Positions 19,351 through 28,648 of a stretch of 64,000 nt of DNA are shown here, piece after piece. Origin of the DNA: Neobacillus niacini (GTDB lineage: Bacteria; Bacillota; Bacilli; Bacillales; Cytobacillaceae); contig NZ_JAUSZN010000001.1 in the NCBI RefSeq assembly GCF_030817595.1, forward strand, positions 876,001 through 940,000, written 5' to 3'. The notes under the pieces were generated by a model that did no database searches, was not told the DNA's origin, and was given only the letters and a program-made list of their open reading frames with translations. Within the stretch, counting starts at the first letter, position 1, and each line of letters starts with the position of its first letter. The position numbers were made by a program, and so were the translations under genes.

Positions 19351-19716
19351 ATGGAATTTGAAGCAAGAAATTCTACCGAAGCTGCCTTACACGAGTACAA
19401 ATCCGGGTTAGGTGTATTTACTCAAAAAATGCCGGAATTCGCTAAACACTTCAATGCCTTTACTGAAGAGTGCTTTAAAGAAGGTGCTTTATCTCAGCGC
19501 GAAAAGCAGTTGATTGCATTAGGGATTAGCCTCTATACACAAGATGAATATTGTATTATTTATCATACAAAGGGATGTCTTGATCAAGGATGTTCAGAAC
19601 AGGAAATCCTCGAAGCAGTTGGTGTTACGGCAGCATTTGGCGGCGGAGCAGCAATGAGTCAGGCAGTTACACTGGTTCAGGAATGTATTGTGGATTTAAA
19701 TCAACTAAAACAATAA
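19351..19716 (+). CDS. Carboxymuconolactone decarboxylase/AhpD-like protein
   Basis: A 121-aa single-domain CMD-family protein. The core is [30 protein letters not shown]; the usual AhpD E-x-x-C-x-x-C-x-x-H element is reduced to a Cys with Tyr in the place of the resolving Cys, followed by His. The family includes peroxidase-linked and uncharacterised oxidoreductases. Two starts are possible: the ATG at 19333 has no ribosome binding site, while the ATG at 19351 follows GGAG at a rather long 12 bases; homologues begin near the second. Confidence 0.8.
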   Translation: MEFEARNSTEAALHEYKSGLGVFTQKMPEFAKHFNAFTEECFKEGALSQREKQLIALGISLYTQDEYCIIYHTKGCLDQGCSEQEILEAVGVTAAFGGGAAMSQAVTLVQECIVDLNQLKQ

Positions 19717-19724
19717 TACTCTTT

Positions 19725-19764
19725 AAAAAACCGTTACAGAACAATTGTTCTGTAACGGTTTTTT
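19725..19764. terminator. Perfect bidirectional terminator
   Basis: A 40-bp perfect palindrome (20-bp arms, core CCGTTACAGAACAA) is flanked by A6 and T6. It serves both the AhpD-like gene and the converging nrnB. Confidence 0.92.
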
Positions 19765-20948
19765 CAGTGGATATGGTTTTTAACTTGTTTCATGAGGTAC
19801 TGAACAAAATCGTCGTCTTTTACTAACCAGACCTCATAATTTCTTTTCAAATAACTTTCCCCGTCTTCAAAATTGGCATAGGTTTGTTCCAAACGTTTCT
19901 GCCCTTTTTGAATCGCCCATTCATCGTCATTAACTTGATGAAGCAGGAAGTAATCTTCTCTTCTGTTTTTATAGAGTGTGCCAAACGCCGCACCCTTAAG
20001 GTTATAACGATTTCGTCTCGCGTCCTCTGGAATCGGTTCTAGGTGAAAGGTTTCAGTTACAAAACTTTTATATGCTTCTTCGGTTAATGAACACCCCGAG
20101 GCCTTTGCATGCCCTCCGCCTCCGTATTGTCCGGCAACCTCAGAAACATCGATATGATCGTGAATCGTTCGGAAACCCATCCGCTTTCCACCAATATTTA
20201 AAATCGCGATATAATCAAGATGAGGGTATTCTTTCCCTAATTCATTTCCCAATTCTGAGTGATAAGATTCAGCATAGACCACACCAGCAAATAGACCATT
20301 GAGTTCAGTCTGAACCAGCTCCCGCCTTTTCCTGCGGATATAGCGATCAATCTTATCTTCTTCCATATCTAATATTTTCTTTTCAAACTCGTCAAAATGA
20401 AATTGTTCACTAGTCCGAAGACGAGTAATCATTTTTTCTTCAAATTCGTCAATTGAAACGAGAAAAAACAAAGCATTTAGACGCTGGGCATCCTGATTAT
20501 CATTTTTTTCCCATTCCCATGTATCATATTGTCTAACCAGCTCAACAAATTGAGAGATCGCTGCTGACTCTTCCAATAACTGATGTGAAAGAAGATAATG
20601 ATACAATAAGGATGTTGCAGAAGTTAATTTCCCTTCTTCATCCTCTACAACCACATGACCCCACGGATAATCATTGTAATGCAGCGCTGTTTTATGATGA
20701 TCAATTAACTGTACTTTTCCTCCATCTTCATAAAACGCATTGATCCTCTGTTCATTTTTTTCATTTACAGACAAATCGGTAATAAATAAAAATGTGTTTT
20801 TATCTTCGTTTTCGAAAAACCATTCTACTTCTCGATTTAAACCAGAAATGGAATTGTAGCGAACCTTTACATCCTCACCAAACGCAAGCTTTGCTAGAAT
20901 TCCACACCCGACACCATCTAAATCATTATGTGACAACAATTTGTACAT
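19764..20948 (-). CDS. nrnB: Oligoribonuclease NrnB (DHH-family phosphoesterase)
   Basis: A DHH/DHHA1 phosphoesterase of 394 aa, matching B. subtilis NrnB (YngD), which degrades short RNA oligonucleotides. Metal-binding motifs are SHNDLDGVGCG at the N-terminus, ITDLS, and LIDHHKTA; the DHHA1 substrate motif is GGGGHAKASGC near residue 280. The start has GAGGTGA. The C-terminal extension (about 320-394) is also seen in NrnB. Confidence 0.9.
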   Translation of the reverse strand: MYKLLSHNDLDGVGCGILAKLAFGEDVKVRYNSISGLNREVEWFFENEDKNTFLFITDLSVNEKNEQRINAFYEDGGKVQLIDHHKTALHYNDYPWGHVVVEDEEGKLTSATSLLYHYLLSHQLLEESAAISQFVELVRQYDTWEWEKNDNQDAQRLNALFFLVSIDEFEEKMITRLRTSEQFHFDEFEKKILDMEEDKIDRYIRRKRRELVQTELNGLFAGVVYAESYHSELGNELGKEYPHLDYIAILNIGGKRMGFRTIHDHIDVSEVAGQYGGGGHAKASGCSLTEEAYKSFVTETFHLEPIPEDARRNRYNLKGAAFGTLYKNRREDYFLLHQVNDDEWAIQKGQKRLEQTYANFEDGESYLKRNYEVWLVKDDDFVQYLMKQVKNHIH

Positions 20949-21009
20949 GCTTTTTCACCTCATAAAATAGTATGGTATCAATAGGGTAAAAATATTGAAT
21001 AACCAAAAT

Positions 21010-21038
21010 AAAAAACCCGTGCTAAATGTGCCGGGTTT
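21010..21038 (-). terminator. Terminator of the patatin-like gene
   Basis: AAACCCG (21013-21019) and CGGGTTT (21032-21038) pair. On the minus strand the hairpin is followed by a T-rich run. Confidence 0.75.
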
Positions 21039-21044
21039 AGTTTA

Positions 21045-21956
21045 TTATTTTTCTATAAACGCCAGGATTTGATTTTTCCGCTTTTTAAAAACTCTTCTTC
21101 CTAAGTCACTTAAAACATCCATATAATCTACCTGATCAAAGGGAATTTCCTTACCCAAGTCTTCATTAATTCGAAGGTATTGTTCCTTAAGGAGAAGCTG
21201 ACAATGATAAGTCACGGATTCTGATGAAAGGTGAAGGGCCAAATCAAGAAGCTTTGGAGTTACTTTCATTGAAGGTAACTGGAACGGAAGCCATTGATTG
21301 ATTCCCCAATACTTATCATTCTTGTTCGTAAAATCAATATTCTGTAATCCCGTCCCAATGGATAATATATTGATTTCCTTCATACTTTTTTGGAAGTAAT
21401 GAATAGCTTCTGTCAGGCAGACTAATGAAGGATTATTCGCCCACAGTCCGCCATCAATAGATAAGTATTGATCCCCTATTTTATTAGGAGGAAAATAGAC
21501 AGGTGCCGAGCAGGAGGAAAGGACAGCATCCCATACTTTTATGGATAGATCATCACAATCAGGATGGCCGTAGTTTGACCGGTGAGTAAACGGTTTTCCA
21601 TGAGTAATGTCCACAGCAGGAATAAGCAGCGGCTTGGTTATATCCTGTAGTTTCACTTCACCAAACGCTTGTTTTAACAAGTGTCTTAACGCTCGGTCAC
21701 TATAAACACTCTTAAATAGACCAACCTTTGCCTGCCTAGTAAAAATCTTTCCACCAAAATGCTTATAGCTCTCATAAATTTCTTTCATGTTTTTGTTAAG
21801 CGAAACAGATGCAGCGATGATAGACCCAGTACTAGTGCCGGCAACTACATCAAACAAATCACCAACAGGTTGACCTATTTCTTCTTCTAATGCTTGTAAA
21901 ATGGCAATGGCAAATATACCTCGTATTCCACCGCCATCTATACATAGTAATTTCAT
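21045..21956 (-). CDS. Patatin-like phospholipase
   Basis: A 303-aa patatin-domain lipid acyl hydrolase. It has the oxyanion motif GGGIRG (8-13), the nucleophile elbow GTSTG with Ser42, and the catalytic dyad Asp168 in SIDGGLW. No signal peptide is seen, so it is cytosolic or membrane-associated from inside. AAGGTGA precedes the start. An 80-bp gap separates it from a same-strand gene for a repetitive protein, so the two probably share a transcript. No CD-NTase or other CBASS partner is nearby. Confidence 0.88.
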   Translation of the reverse strand: MKLLCIDGGGIRGIFAIAILQALEEEIGQPVGDLFDVVAGTSTGSIIAASVSLNKNMKEIYESYKHFGGKIFTRQAKVGLFKSVYSDRALRHLLKQAFGEVKLQDITKPLLIPAVDITHGKPFTHRSNYGHPDCDDLSIKVWDAVLSSCSAPVYFPPNKIGDQYLSIDGGLWANNPSLVCLTEAIHYFQKSMKEINILSIGTGLQNIDFTNKNDKYWGINQWLPFQLPSMKVTPKLLDLALHLSSESVTYHCQLLLKEQYLRINEDLGKEIPFDQVDYMDVLSDLGRRVFKKRKNQILAFIEK

Positions 21957-22036
21957 TACACTTCACCTTAGTTTACCTTCTTTTTAACAAAGTTTGCCCC
22001 AGTTTCTCTAAACTTATCAAGTTATTTCTTCATTGT

Positions 22037-22663
22037 TCATTCTACACTTTCTTTGGTTTGAGCAATTGCTGAAATCACTGACCCAACTGCTTGGATCCAG
22101 CTCCCACTTATGGCCAAAGATTGGCTAGAGGAGGATTCTTGATTGGCTTCATTATTTTCCCTATACCCTTTGAATCTATCTTCCTTTTCCTTTTCCTTTT
22201 CCTGAATTCTTTTAAGCTCTTCTGCTCCAGCAATGGCTTGCAATGAATTTCCGATAATCTGTAAGACATTTCCTGTAATATTGAGTGTTCTAACGGTAGA
22301 TGGCTCCCCCAATAAATCCTCTGGGAGTGCTATCCCTCCACCTATCGATTGCAGCAAATTACCGTTTATATCCAATTTAAGCTTGTTCTCTTCTGAAATA
22401 TTTAATAGAATTCCAGCTACAACAGTGGTATTGCCAATTGCTTGGACTTCATTTCCAAGTTTCTCTAATGTTAATCCTTCCTGAGCGTCGGCGATTAATG
22501 CATTCCCAGTGCCTTGAAGGACATTACCCCATAAGTTCAGACTTTCTTGTGTATCTTCGTTAAGTGATGGTGTACTTCCAAAAGCAGCTGTAACTGTACC
22601 AATTGCCTGAATCCACGCCCCGAAAAGTTCTTTTAGTTGATTTTCCATAGAAAAACCGCCCAT
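22037..22663 (-). CDS. Repetitive protein with six G-N-x-L-Q-x-I-G units (DUF6944-like)
   Basis: 208 aa, no signal peptide. Six units of about 28-32 residues carry the core G-[NSA]-x-[LIV]-Q-[AS]-[IV]-G: GAWIQAIG, GNVLQGTG, GNEVQAIG, GNLLQSIG, GNVLQIIG and GSWIQAVG. The first and last units both have Trp-Ile-Gln, as if they were caps. A charged linker (about 150-180, Glu/Lys-rich, then Ser-rich) separates the last unit. It resembles proteins labelled DUF6944 in bacilli; function unknown. Probably co-transcribed with the downstream patatin-like lipase. Confidence 0.8.
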   Translation of the reverse strand: MGGFSMENQLKELFGAWIQAIGTVTAAFGSTPSLNEDTQESLNLWGNVLQGTGNALIADAQEGLTLEKLGNEVQAIGNTTVVAGILLNISEENKLKLDINGNLLQSIGGGIALPEDLLGEPSTVRTLNITGNVLQIIGNSLQAIAGAEELKRIQEKEKEKEDRFKGYRENNEANQESSSSQSLAISGSWIQAVGSVISAIAQTKESVE

Positions 22664-22730
22664 CGATTCAACCTTTAATAAGTATATTCACTGGGCGGGG
22701 TATTGTTAATCATTCGAAATAATTGTCTCT

Positions 22731-24458
22731 TCATGCATTTGTTAACATCAGACCTCTTTCAATTAACACTGGAAACTCTTCGTGCAATAGCTTTATATCT
22801 TCAAGCTCTTTTTTTAGTGAAAGCTGTTGGTCCGGCATTAGATTATGTTTCACCAACAACTCCATTACCTCAATTCGTAATAACCAATCTTCTTTATAAT
22901 CAGTCGTTAAATTACTGATCACCTCAAGTAAGACTTGTTCAACGTCATCATTCTGTTTTTCACGTATATTTCTTACCTTCCCATACAACTGTTCTAATTG
23001 CGACAATTCTCTTCTAACAAGTGGTTTTGTCTCTACTTCCTCTAAATCTGCATAAAATTGTTCAGAATCTGCGGCACCTGCAAAAACGGAGGTAATTCTA
23101 TCTCCAACTGCCAAATCATACGTGCCCCAATCACGATGAAATAAAGTTTGTTCCTTCAAAGAAACCGTACAATCTTTAAACGAAATCAGCAGAAGTTTGC
23201 CATCTTTTCGATAAAACTGTTGTGGAGTTCCGACCACCTTAACACCACTCTCATACTCGATGGTCGACTTCTTTCCTATCTCTACTCCAATTCCTTTTAG
23301 TTCCTCATTAGTAAGTTGTTCGATTGCTTTTATGCTTTTTGCTATCTTTCCAATTGGAGCTCCGAAACCGTCATGATGTGTCGTTTTTCCATGACCGGGC
23401 AATTCATTATTTTGATAAGCCAATGCGGATGGACCTTCTGTTTGGATGTAAATCGCTTCACCTTTATCATCTTTCATAATGTTACCTAATGTTCCGGTTA
23501 CCTGCAGACCTGAGTTATATTCAATTGTAGCCGTATGGTTCGAACGAAGTGCTTTATCTAAACCTTTTGTTCCACCAACTCTAAACGCCATCGTTTTTGA
23601 AAATTCCAGAACTGCATCAATTAACTGATCAAAGCTGTCACAAACGAAAAGCTGCGGCTGTGGTTTGGTAATATCAAAGCCAGTTTCAATAACCGTTTTC
23701 AGGTCGAATGGAATTTTCTTAACTGAATGTGTTAAACTGCTTCTTCCTTCCGATACAGAAGATAATAATCCAGCACCATAAATTTGCGGATGATCGACAC
23801 TACCAATAAGTCCGTATTCTACGGTCCACCAATATAAACGCGAAATTTGTTCGGCTTCTGATAATTCCGTTACAGCTGCTTGTTTTTCCTCAAAATTAGC
23901 TTTCGCTGCTTCGATCTCGGCATTTGTTGCTTTTCCGCTCTCTAATAAATTCGAATAGGTACGGACGGCTTCAAATAATTCATGCTCTTCACTTGTAGCC
24001 AATGCTTTTGAACCAATTTGGCCAAATAACTTTACATATTCCGAGAATTTCTGTTCGCAAAGGATTGGTGCATGACCGGCCGCTTCATGTATGATATCAG
24101 GTGCTGGTGTATATTGAATGTTTTCTAGTTTACGAATGTCAGATGCTATCGGCAGGATACCATGTGCTTGAAAGTCGAAAAAAATAACACCCGGGATGAA
24201 ACCATCAATATTGGCTGCACCCCAGCCAAACGGCTCTAACGCTTTGTTCATGTCCGTAACATTCGGTATTTTCTCAACCGATATTCCTGAAGACGTTAAC
24301 CCGCCAACATAGGCTTGATGAGCAGTGTCTTTTAGATAGTTATGGTTTTGCCTCATCACATAACGCCAAACAGCATGATCAATCGGTGTGTATTTTTCAT
24401 ACTGCTGGTCCACCACATATTTTTGTAAGTGTCTCGGTATTTTTCTTGCTTTCCCCAT
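22731..24458 (-). CDS. phhA: Pterin-dependent aromatic amino acid hydroxylase with duplicated C-terminal module
   Basis: 575 aa. The catalytic domain (about 25-310) matches biopterin-dependent phenylalanine hydroxylases: iron ligands His124 and His129 in DIIHEAAGHAP, followed by SEYVKLFG, with WWTVEYGLIG further on. The reaction is Phe + O2 + tetrahydropterin to Tyr. The C-terminal 260 residues are extra compared with the roughly 280-aa proteobacterial enzyme. They contain two related beta-type segments beginning TIEYNSGLQVTGT and TIEYESGVKVVGT, then a helical tail. The gene lies 27 bp downstream of the pterin dehydratase gene that recycles its cofactor. AAAGGGAGAG precedes the ATG. Confidence 0.92.
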   Translation of the reverse strand: MGKARKIPRHLQKYVVDQQYEKYTPIDHAVWRYVMRQNHNYLKDTAHQAYVGGLTSSGISVEKIPNVTDMNKALEPFGWGAANIDGFIPGVIFFDFQAHGILPIASDIRKLENIQYTPAPDIIHEAAGHAPILCEQKFSEYVKLFGQIGSKALATSEEHELFEAVRTYSNLLESGKATNAEIEAAKANFEEKQAAVTELSEAEQISRLYWWTVEYGLIGSVDHPQIYGAGLLSSVSEGRSSLTHSVKKIPFDLKTVIETGFDITKPQPQLFVCDSFDQLIDAVLEFSKTMAFRVGGTKGLDKALRSNHTATIEYNSGLQVTGTLGNIMKDDKGEAIYIQTEGPSALAYQNNELPGHGKTTHHDGFGAPIGKIAKSIKAIEQLTNEELKGIGVEIGKKSTIEYESGVKVVGTPQQFYRKDGKLLLISFKDCTVSLKEQTLFHRDWGTYDLAVGDRITSVFAGAADSEQFYADLEEVETKPLVRRELSQLEQLYGKVRNIREKQNDDVEQVLLEVISNLTTDYKEDWLLRIEVMELLVKHNLMPDQQLSLKKELEDIKLLHEEFPVLIERGLMLTNA

Positions 24459-24485
24459 TTAGAAATCTCTCCCTTTAGAAGAAAA

Positions 24486-24782
24486 TTAACTTTTCGTTTG
24501 TAGATAAAATTCATCGTATTTTGTGGCTAATTCAAAATCCAAAGACGTTAAACCCCTAGCATTCCAAGACGAAATTCTTACTGTTACGACCTTATAGTCT
24601 ATTGAAATAAATGGGTGATGGTTAACCTGCTCAGAAAGGTTTGCTGCAAGATTTACAAATTCAATTCCTTTTAAATAATCGCGAAAACGATACTTTCGCT
24701 CAATCCATTTTTCATCCGTTAATCTCCAGTCAGGAACGGAGGATAACTTTTCTTGAACTTCTGAAGGTAATAATTTTTCCAT
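24486..24782 (-). CDS. phhB: Pterin-4a-carbinolamine dehydratase
   Basis: 98 aa. It dehydrates 4a-hydroxytetrahydropterin produced by the adjacent hydroxylase, recycling the cofactor. The family motif is seen as [19 protein letters not shown] with the His-His-Pro core. A longer in-frame start at 24818 is rejected because AAAGGAGAG lies at normal distance before the ATG at 24782. First gene of a two-gene operon with phhA. Confidence 0.92.
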   Translation of the reverse strand: MEKLLPSEVQEKLSSVPDWRLTDEKWIERKYRFRDYLKGIEFVNLAANLSEQVNHHPFISIDYKVVTVRISSWNARGLTSLDFELATKYDEFYLQTKS

Positions 24783-24896
24783 TCGCTTCTCTCCTTTATA
24801 CAAATAAAGCGCTTTCATAAAAATTCGCAGTCATCAATAAATACTATTCAATTAGAATAAAAAAAACACTGTCAGTTATCTATTGTTAGGAAATGA

Positions 24897-24929
24897 AAAA
24901 AATCTACCTGTTTGTCAGATAGATTTTTT
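24897..24929 (-). terminator. Terminator after the phosphoesterase gene
   Basis: Fourteen-base arms (24897-24910 and 24916-24929) pair with one mismatch and are flanked by A6 and T6. It works in either direction. Confidence 0.82.
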
Positions 24930-24941
24930 CACGTATATCAT

Positions 24942-26036
24942 TTAGTCAAATGTAACATTAATTTGGACGATTTCTGAACGTGTACCAATTCGGAGCGGCA
25001 ATCCCCACACACCATAGCCAGAGGAGACAATGGATTGGAGCTGCCCTTTCTTCAGATAGCCAAAATCATTTTCAAAAATCTTGTTCGTAATCAGGTTACC
25101 TGGTGCTACCTGACCTCGATGTGTGTGACCTGATAAAATAAGGTCAACCCCGTTTTTCTCAGCGATATCTAAATCATAGGGCTGATGTTCAAGTAGGAAT
25201 ACGGGTTTCGTAACATCGACCTGCTTCATTAACGCTGAAAGCTCAGCTCTTACAACATCCTGATATCCTCTGTCCTTCCTGCCCACAAGGACAATCCCTT
25301 CAGGAAGGTTCAGGACTTCGTCATCTAATACCTTCATGCCGCTATTATTAAAAATCTTTACAAGATCGACGTCATCACGATCATGATTCCCTAAGGAAGC
25401 ATAAACAGGAGCTTGGATTTGTTTCAGTAGCTCTGGAATTCCCTTTTCAAGAAAAGGTGTAATATCATCATCAATAATATCTCCTGGAAAAAGTACGAGG
25501 TCAGGTTTTTCAGCATTAATATAATCCACAAGTTTTTTAGCCTGCCCGCTGCCAGACAAATCCCCGAAATGCATATCCGAAGCCATAATAATTTTCAGGC
25601 TTTGTTTCCCTTCTACCTGTTTCGGGATCGTTAACTCATATGTAGTCACTATAGGGCTGTAGGCATTAAACACTCCGAATAAGAATGAACCAACAATCAC
25701 AACTAATACGATGAAACCTGTCCATTTAACAAACTTCTCTTTCTGTATCTTTGTATATCTTCTTAAAAAAACCGCTAAATTGGCAATGGGTAGTAGCATT
25801 ATCAGAAAATAAAATAATGATAGCCACGCGGCACCGAGCCATGTAAAAAATAAACTCTCATCCAGCCAGCGTGAGAAAACGAAAGAATAAGCAAAAAGAA
25901 CGAGTACAACCCAGAACATTATTTTTATACTCTTTCGGTCACCACTCATTTGTTTCAGCCAAACCCAAATATTATAGCCAATGTAAAAAATCAATACATT
26001 ATATAGTAAGATCATTCCTATTCCAACAGCCCACAC
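24942..26036 (-). CDS. Membrane-anchored calcineurin-like metallophosphoesterase
   Basis: An N-terminal membrane region of four helices is followed by a calcineurin-like phosphoesterase domain of the YkuE/YaeI type. Metal motifs are ASDMHFGD, FPGDIIDD, LGNHDRDD and LSGHTHRGQ. The substrate is not known; YaeI-type proteins act on phospholipid-like or UDP-linked substrates. The open frame extends to a TTG at 26102 with no ribosome binding site. AAAAGGAG lies 10 bases before a GTG at 26036, so that start is preferred. Confidence 0.85.
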   Translation of the reverse strand: MWAVGIGMILLYNVLIFYIGYNIWVWLKQMSGDRKSIKIMFWVVLVLFAYSFVFSRWLDESLFFTWLGAAWLSLFYFLIMLLPIANLAVFLRRYTKIQKEKFVKWTGFIVLVVIVGSFLFGVFNAYSPIVTTYELTIPKQVEGKQSLKIIMASDMHFGDLSGSGQAKKLVDYINAEKPDLVLFPGDIIDDDITPFLEKGIPELLKQIQAPVYASLGNHDRDDVDLVKIFNNSGMKVLDDEVLNLPEGIVLVGRKDRGYQDVVRAELSALMKQVDVTKPVFLLEHQPYDLDIAEKNGVDLILSGHTHRGQVAPGNLITNKIFENDFGYLKKGQLQSIVSSGYGVWGLPLRIGTRSEIVQINVTFD

Positions 26037-26217
26037 AGAAGTAAATCTCCTTTTCACTAGAAGTCTTACTATAATTAGACAATATTTGATCTTATTTAAC
26101 AAATAATTAGGATTCGTTTTTTACCATTTATTTGCAAGGTTGATATTACCAACACTTCCTCCTCTTATTTTTTGATACAATTTTAAAGTCAGAGAATAAT
26201 AGGGAGGAATACAATCT

Positions 26218-27369
26218 ATGAAGAAACGCAATCTCCTCCTAGCCCTGGTAATCCTTATTACCTTTACAGGGGGAATTTTTACAGGAGTGTTATATTCCGA
26301 AAATAAAACAGAACAAGCGTCAAAACCGCTTAAAATAGAAAAAGCCTCAGAATCCGTAAAAAATCCCGAAGAAAAAGCAATTCCAGAGGAAAGTATAGAG
26401 GAATCAAAAGTGTTATTGGGCTATGTACAGGATTTTCGCGACCCGAATGTGGTTGATTACTCTAAGTTAACACACGCAATCTTCTCGTTTGCTCATCCGA
26501 CAGCGGATGGCGGAATATTGCTAAATGGTGATTCAGCCATCAATAATTTACGAACGATGGTTAAGGAAGCTGACAAACACAATACAAAAGTAATTCTAGC
26601 GGTTGGCGGCTGGTTTCATATTAATGGCGGGGAATCCTACGAGCCATTTAAAGCAGCTATTAGCAATCCTGACTCTAGGACAAGACTAGTGAATGAACTT
26701 ACTAGTATCGTAGACCGTGAACAACTAGACGGTATTGATATCGATTTCGAACATCCTCGTTCAAAAGCAGATGCTGCCAACTTAGCTGCCTTTGCAAAGG
26801 AACTAAGCGAACAGCTGCATCCAAAAGGAAAAGAGCTGTCGATTGCTGTTTATGCAAAAATTCATGCGGTGACAGGCACCGAGATAGGCTTTGTTGTTTA
26901 TGAACCTTCTACTTTTCAGCATGTCGACCATGTAAATATTATGGCCTATGACGGTCAGTGGGATGGCGGATACCATGCCGCTAATCTATCTCCTTATCCG
27001 TTTACGGAGAAAATAGTAAACTATTGGGCAAATCTGTTTGATCAAAACAATCTTCCGAAAGAAAAGCTTGTTTTAGGAGTTCCTTTTTATGCGCAGCCTG
27101 AAGACCCTGCTATCAAACAGGTTTCTTATGCCGCTATCGTCAACCAGGATCCTGCAAATGCTGCGAATGATACGGTGAGTATGAATGGAACCATTTATCA
27201 TTATAATGGTGTGGAAACCATTATAAAGAAGACAAATCTGGCACTTGATCACGGCTTTGGAGGAATGATGCTGTGGGAAGCTGGACATGACAGCAAAGGT
27301 GACAATAGCTTAACAACAGCAATATACGATGAATTAGTGAAATCAAGCGATGCCCTTGCAAAGAAATAA
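26218..27369 (+). CDS. Secreted or lipid-side GH18 chitinase-like hydrolase
   Basis: 383 aa. It has an N-terminal signal/anchor helix (about 5-27), a Glu/Lys-rich linker (28-62), and then a complete GH18 domain starting LLGYVQDFRD. The catalytic motif LDGIDIDFEH has all three acidic residues. Other GH18 landmarks are VILAVGGWF and VNIMAYDGQWDG and the terminal MMLWEAGHD. It probably hydrolyses chitin-type or peptidoglycan-derived glycans outside the membrane. GGGAGGA precedes the ATG. Confidence 0.9.
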   Translation: MKKRNLLLALVILITFTGGIFTGVLYSENKTEQASKPLKIEKASESVKNPEEKAIPEESIEESKVLLGYVQDFRDPNVVDYSKLTHAIFSFAHPTADGGILLNGDSAINNLRTMVKEADKHNTKVILAVGGWFHINGGESYEPFKAAISNPDSRTRLVNELTSIVDREQLDGIDIDFEHPRSKADAANLAAFAKELSEQLHPKGKELSIAVYAKIHAVTGTEIGFVVYEPSTFQHVDHVNIMAYDGQWDGGYHAANLSPYPFTEKIVNYWANLFDQNNLPKEKLVLGVPFYAQPEDPAIKQVSYAAIVNQDPANAANDTVSMNGTIYHYNGVETIIKKTNLALDHGFGGMMLWEAGHDSKGDNSLTTAIYDELVKSSDALAKK

Positions 27370-27370
27370 T

Positions 27371-27411
27371 AAAAGGCTGCACACTCTAAACGAAGAGCGT
27401 GCAGCCTTTTT
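27371..27411. terminator. Bidirectional terminator, GH18 and trhO
   Basis: AAAAGGCTGCAC (27371-27382) pairs with GTGCAGCCTTTT (27399-27410). Confidence 0.9.
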
Positions 27412-27412
27412 C

Positions 27413-28360
27413 TTATGCTTGTAAATTCATTAATCTTTCTTTTACTTCTTCTTCGCTTAATCCATGCTGAACGACATAACGGTTTCGCGGGTGCGTTCTG
27501 CACTCATGTGAGCAGCTGCGTAAATGACGGTGCTCATTTTCCTCAGAGCAGAGAATCTTTTTATTGCATTCAGGGTTGGCACAGTTTACGTAACGCTCAC
27601 AAGGCTCACCTGTGTAATAATCCTTACCAACTACCACATGCTCTTTTTGATTGACTGGAACTGCAATGCGCTCATCAAATACATAAAGCTGTCCATCCCA
27701 TAATTGCCCTTGAACTTCTGGGTCTTTTCCGTAGGTCACAATACCGCCTTCGAGTTGTGAAACATCTTCAAACCCTTCTTTTACTAGCCAGCCAGAAAAT
27801 TTTTCACAGCGAATGCCGCCTGTGCAATACGTAAGAATCTTTTTCCCTTCGAATTGCTCCTTATTTTCTCGAATCCAATCAGGCAGATCCCGGAAATTTA
27901 AGATATCAGGGCGAACTGCGCCTCTGAAATGACCTAAATCATATTCATAATCATTACGTGCGTCAATCACAACCGTATCTTCTCTTTGCATCGCTTCGAA
28001 AAATTCTTTCGGTTTTAAATGCTTTCCTGTTGTTTCAAGAGGGTCCACATCATCTTCTAAACGTAGCGTAACAAGCTCTGGTCGAAGACGAACACGCATT
28101 TTTTTGAACGCATGCTCTGTTGCTTCATCAATTTTAAAAACAGTACCAGCAAAAAGCGGGTGCTCATCCATGTATTTTATATACGCATCAGTTTGCTCAA
28201 CTGTACCGGACACAGTACCGTTAATTCCTTCAGATGCAATAATAATCCGACCCTTAAGACCTAATTCATTACAGAATTGAAGATGCTCTTGCTGAACTTC
28301 CTCAGGATTTTCTATATGGACATATTTATAATACAGTAACACTCTATAATCTTGATTCAT
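27413..28360 (-). CDS. trhO: tRNA uridine(34) hydroxylase TrhO (rhodanese-like)
   Basis: 315 aa, UPF0176 family. It catalyses oxygen-dependent 5-hydroxylation of uridine 34 in tRNA, an early step toward 5-methoxyuridine. It has an N-terminal acylphosphatase-like fold ([10 protein letters not shown]), a central rhodanese domain with active Cys in [10 protein letters not shown], and a C-terminal Cys-rich part ([18 protein letters not shown]) that may bind zinc. An in-frame GTG at 28369 lies inside the ribosome binding site AAGGTGG, so the ATG at 28360 is used. Confidence 0.92.
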   Translation of the reverse strand: MNQDYRVLLYYKYVHIENPEEVQQEHLQFCNELGLKGRIIIASEGINGTVSGTVEQTDAYIKYMDEHPLFAGTVFKIDEATEHAFKKMRVRLRPELVTLRLEDDVDPLETTGKHLKPKEFFEAMQREDTVVIDARNDYEYDLGHFRGAVRPDILNFRDLPDWIRENKEQFEGKKILTYCTGGIRCEKFSGWLVKEGFEDVSQLEGGIVTYGKDPEVQGQLWDGQLYVFDERIAVPVNQKEHVVVGKDYYTGEPCERYVNCANPECNKKILCSEENEHRHLRSCSHECRTHPRNRYVVQHGLSEEEVKERLMNLQA

Positions 28361-28472
28361 AATAACCACCTTATTAACTTTTATACACTCTTTATATTAA
28401 TAACCGAATTATTATATCAATAATCACACACTTATTTCAATTAATTATAATTATTATTCCCTTTTTTAAAAT

Positions 28473-28512
28473 AAAAAGGCATCCTGCCGGTGATTTTAAT
28501 TGGCAGGATACC
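28473..28512 (-). terminator. Terminator of the dioxygenase operon
   Basis: GGCATCCTGCC (28478-28488) pairs with GGCAGGATACC (28502-28512), one mismatch. On the minus strand a T-run follows. It lies beyond the 21-bp repeat array, so that array is transcribed in the operon's 3' untranslated region. Confidence 0.78.
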
Positions 28513-28527
28513 TAGTAATGCTTCGTT

Positions 28528-28640
28528 TGTAGATATATTCAAATAGTGTGTAGATAAATAATGATTTTGTGTAGATATACCTTAAGAATGTGTAGATATC
28601 GGCCAAAATTTGTAGATATATCTGAAAAGCGTGTAGATAT
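28528..28640. repeat. Six-copy array of TGTAGATAT with 21-bp period
   Basis: TGTAGATA[TA] starts at 28528, 28549, 28570, 28591, 28611 and 28632, spacing 21, 21, 21, 20 and 21. The 11-12 bases between copies are not conserved. The array is non-coding and lies in the 3' region of the minus-strand operon. Confidence 0.88.
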
Positions 28641-28648
28641 CCACTATG

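Noticed and set aside
21045..21956. Patatin-like gene as a CBASS effector (CapV)
   Set aside because: No CD-NTase, Cap2/Cap3 or HORMA/TRIP13 genes are nearby; only the repeat-protein gene adjoins.
28528..28640. Short regular repeats that could be called a CRISPR array
   Set aside because: The conserved unit is only 9 bp and the spacers 11-12 bp, far below CRISPR sizes, and no cas genes are present.
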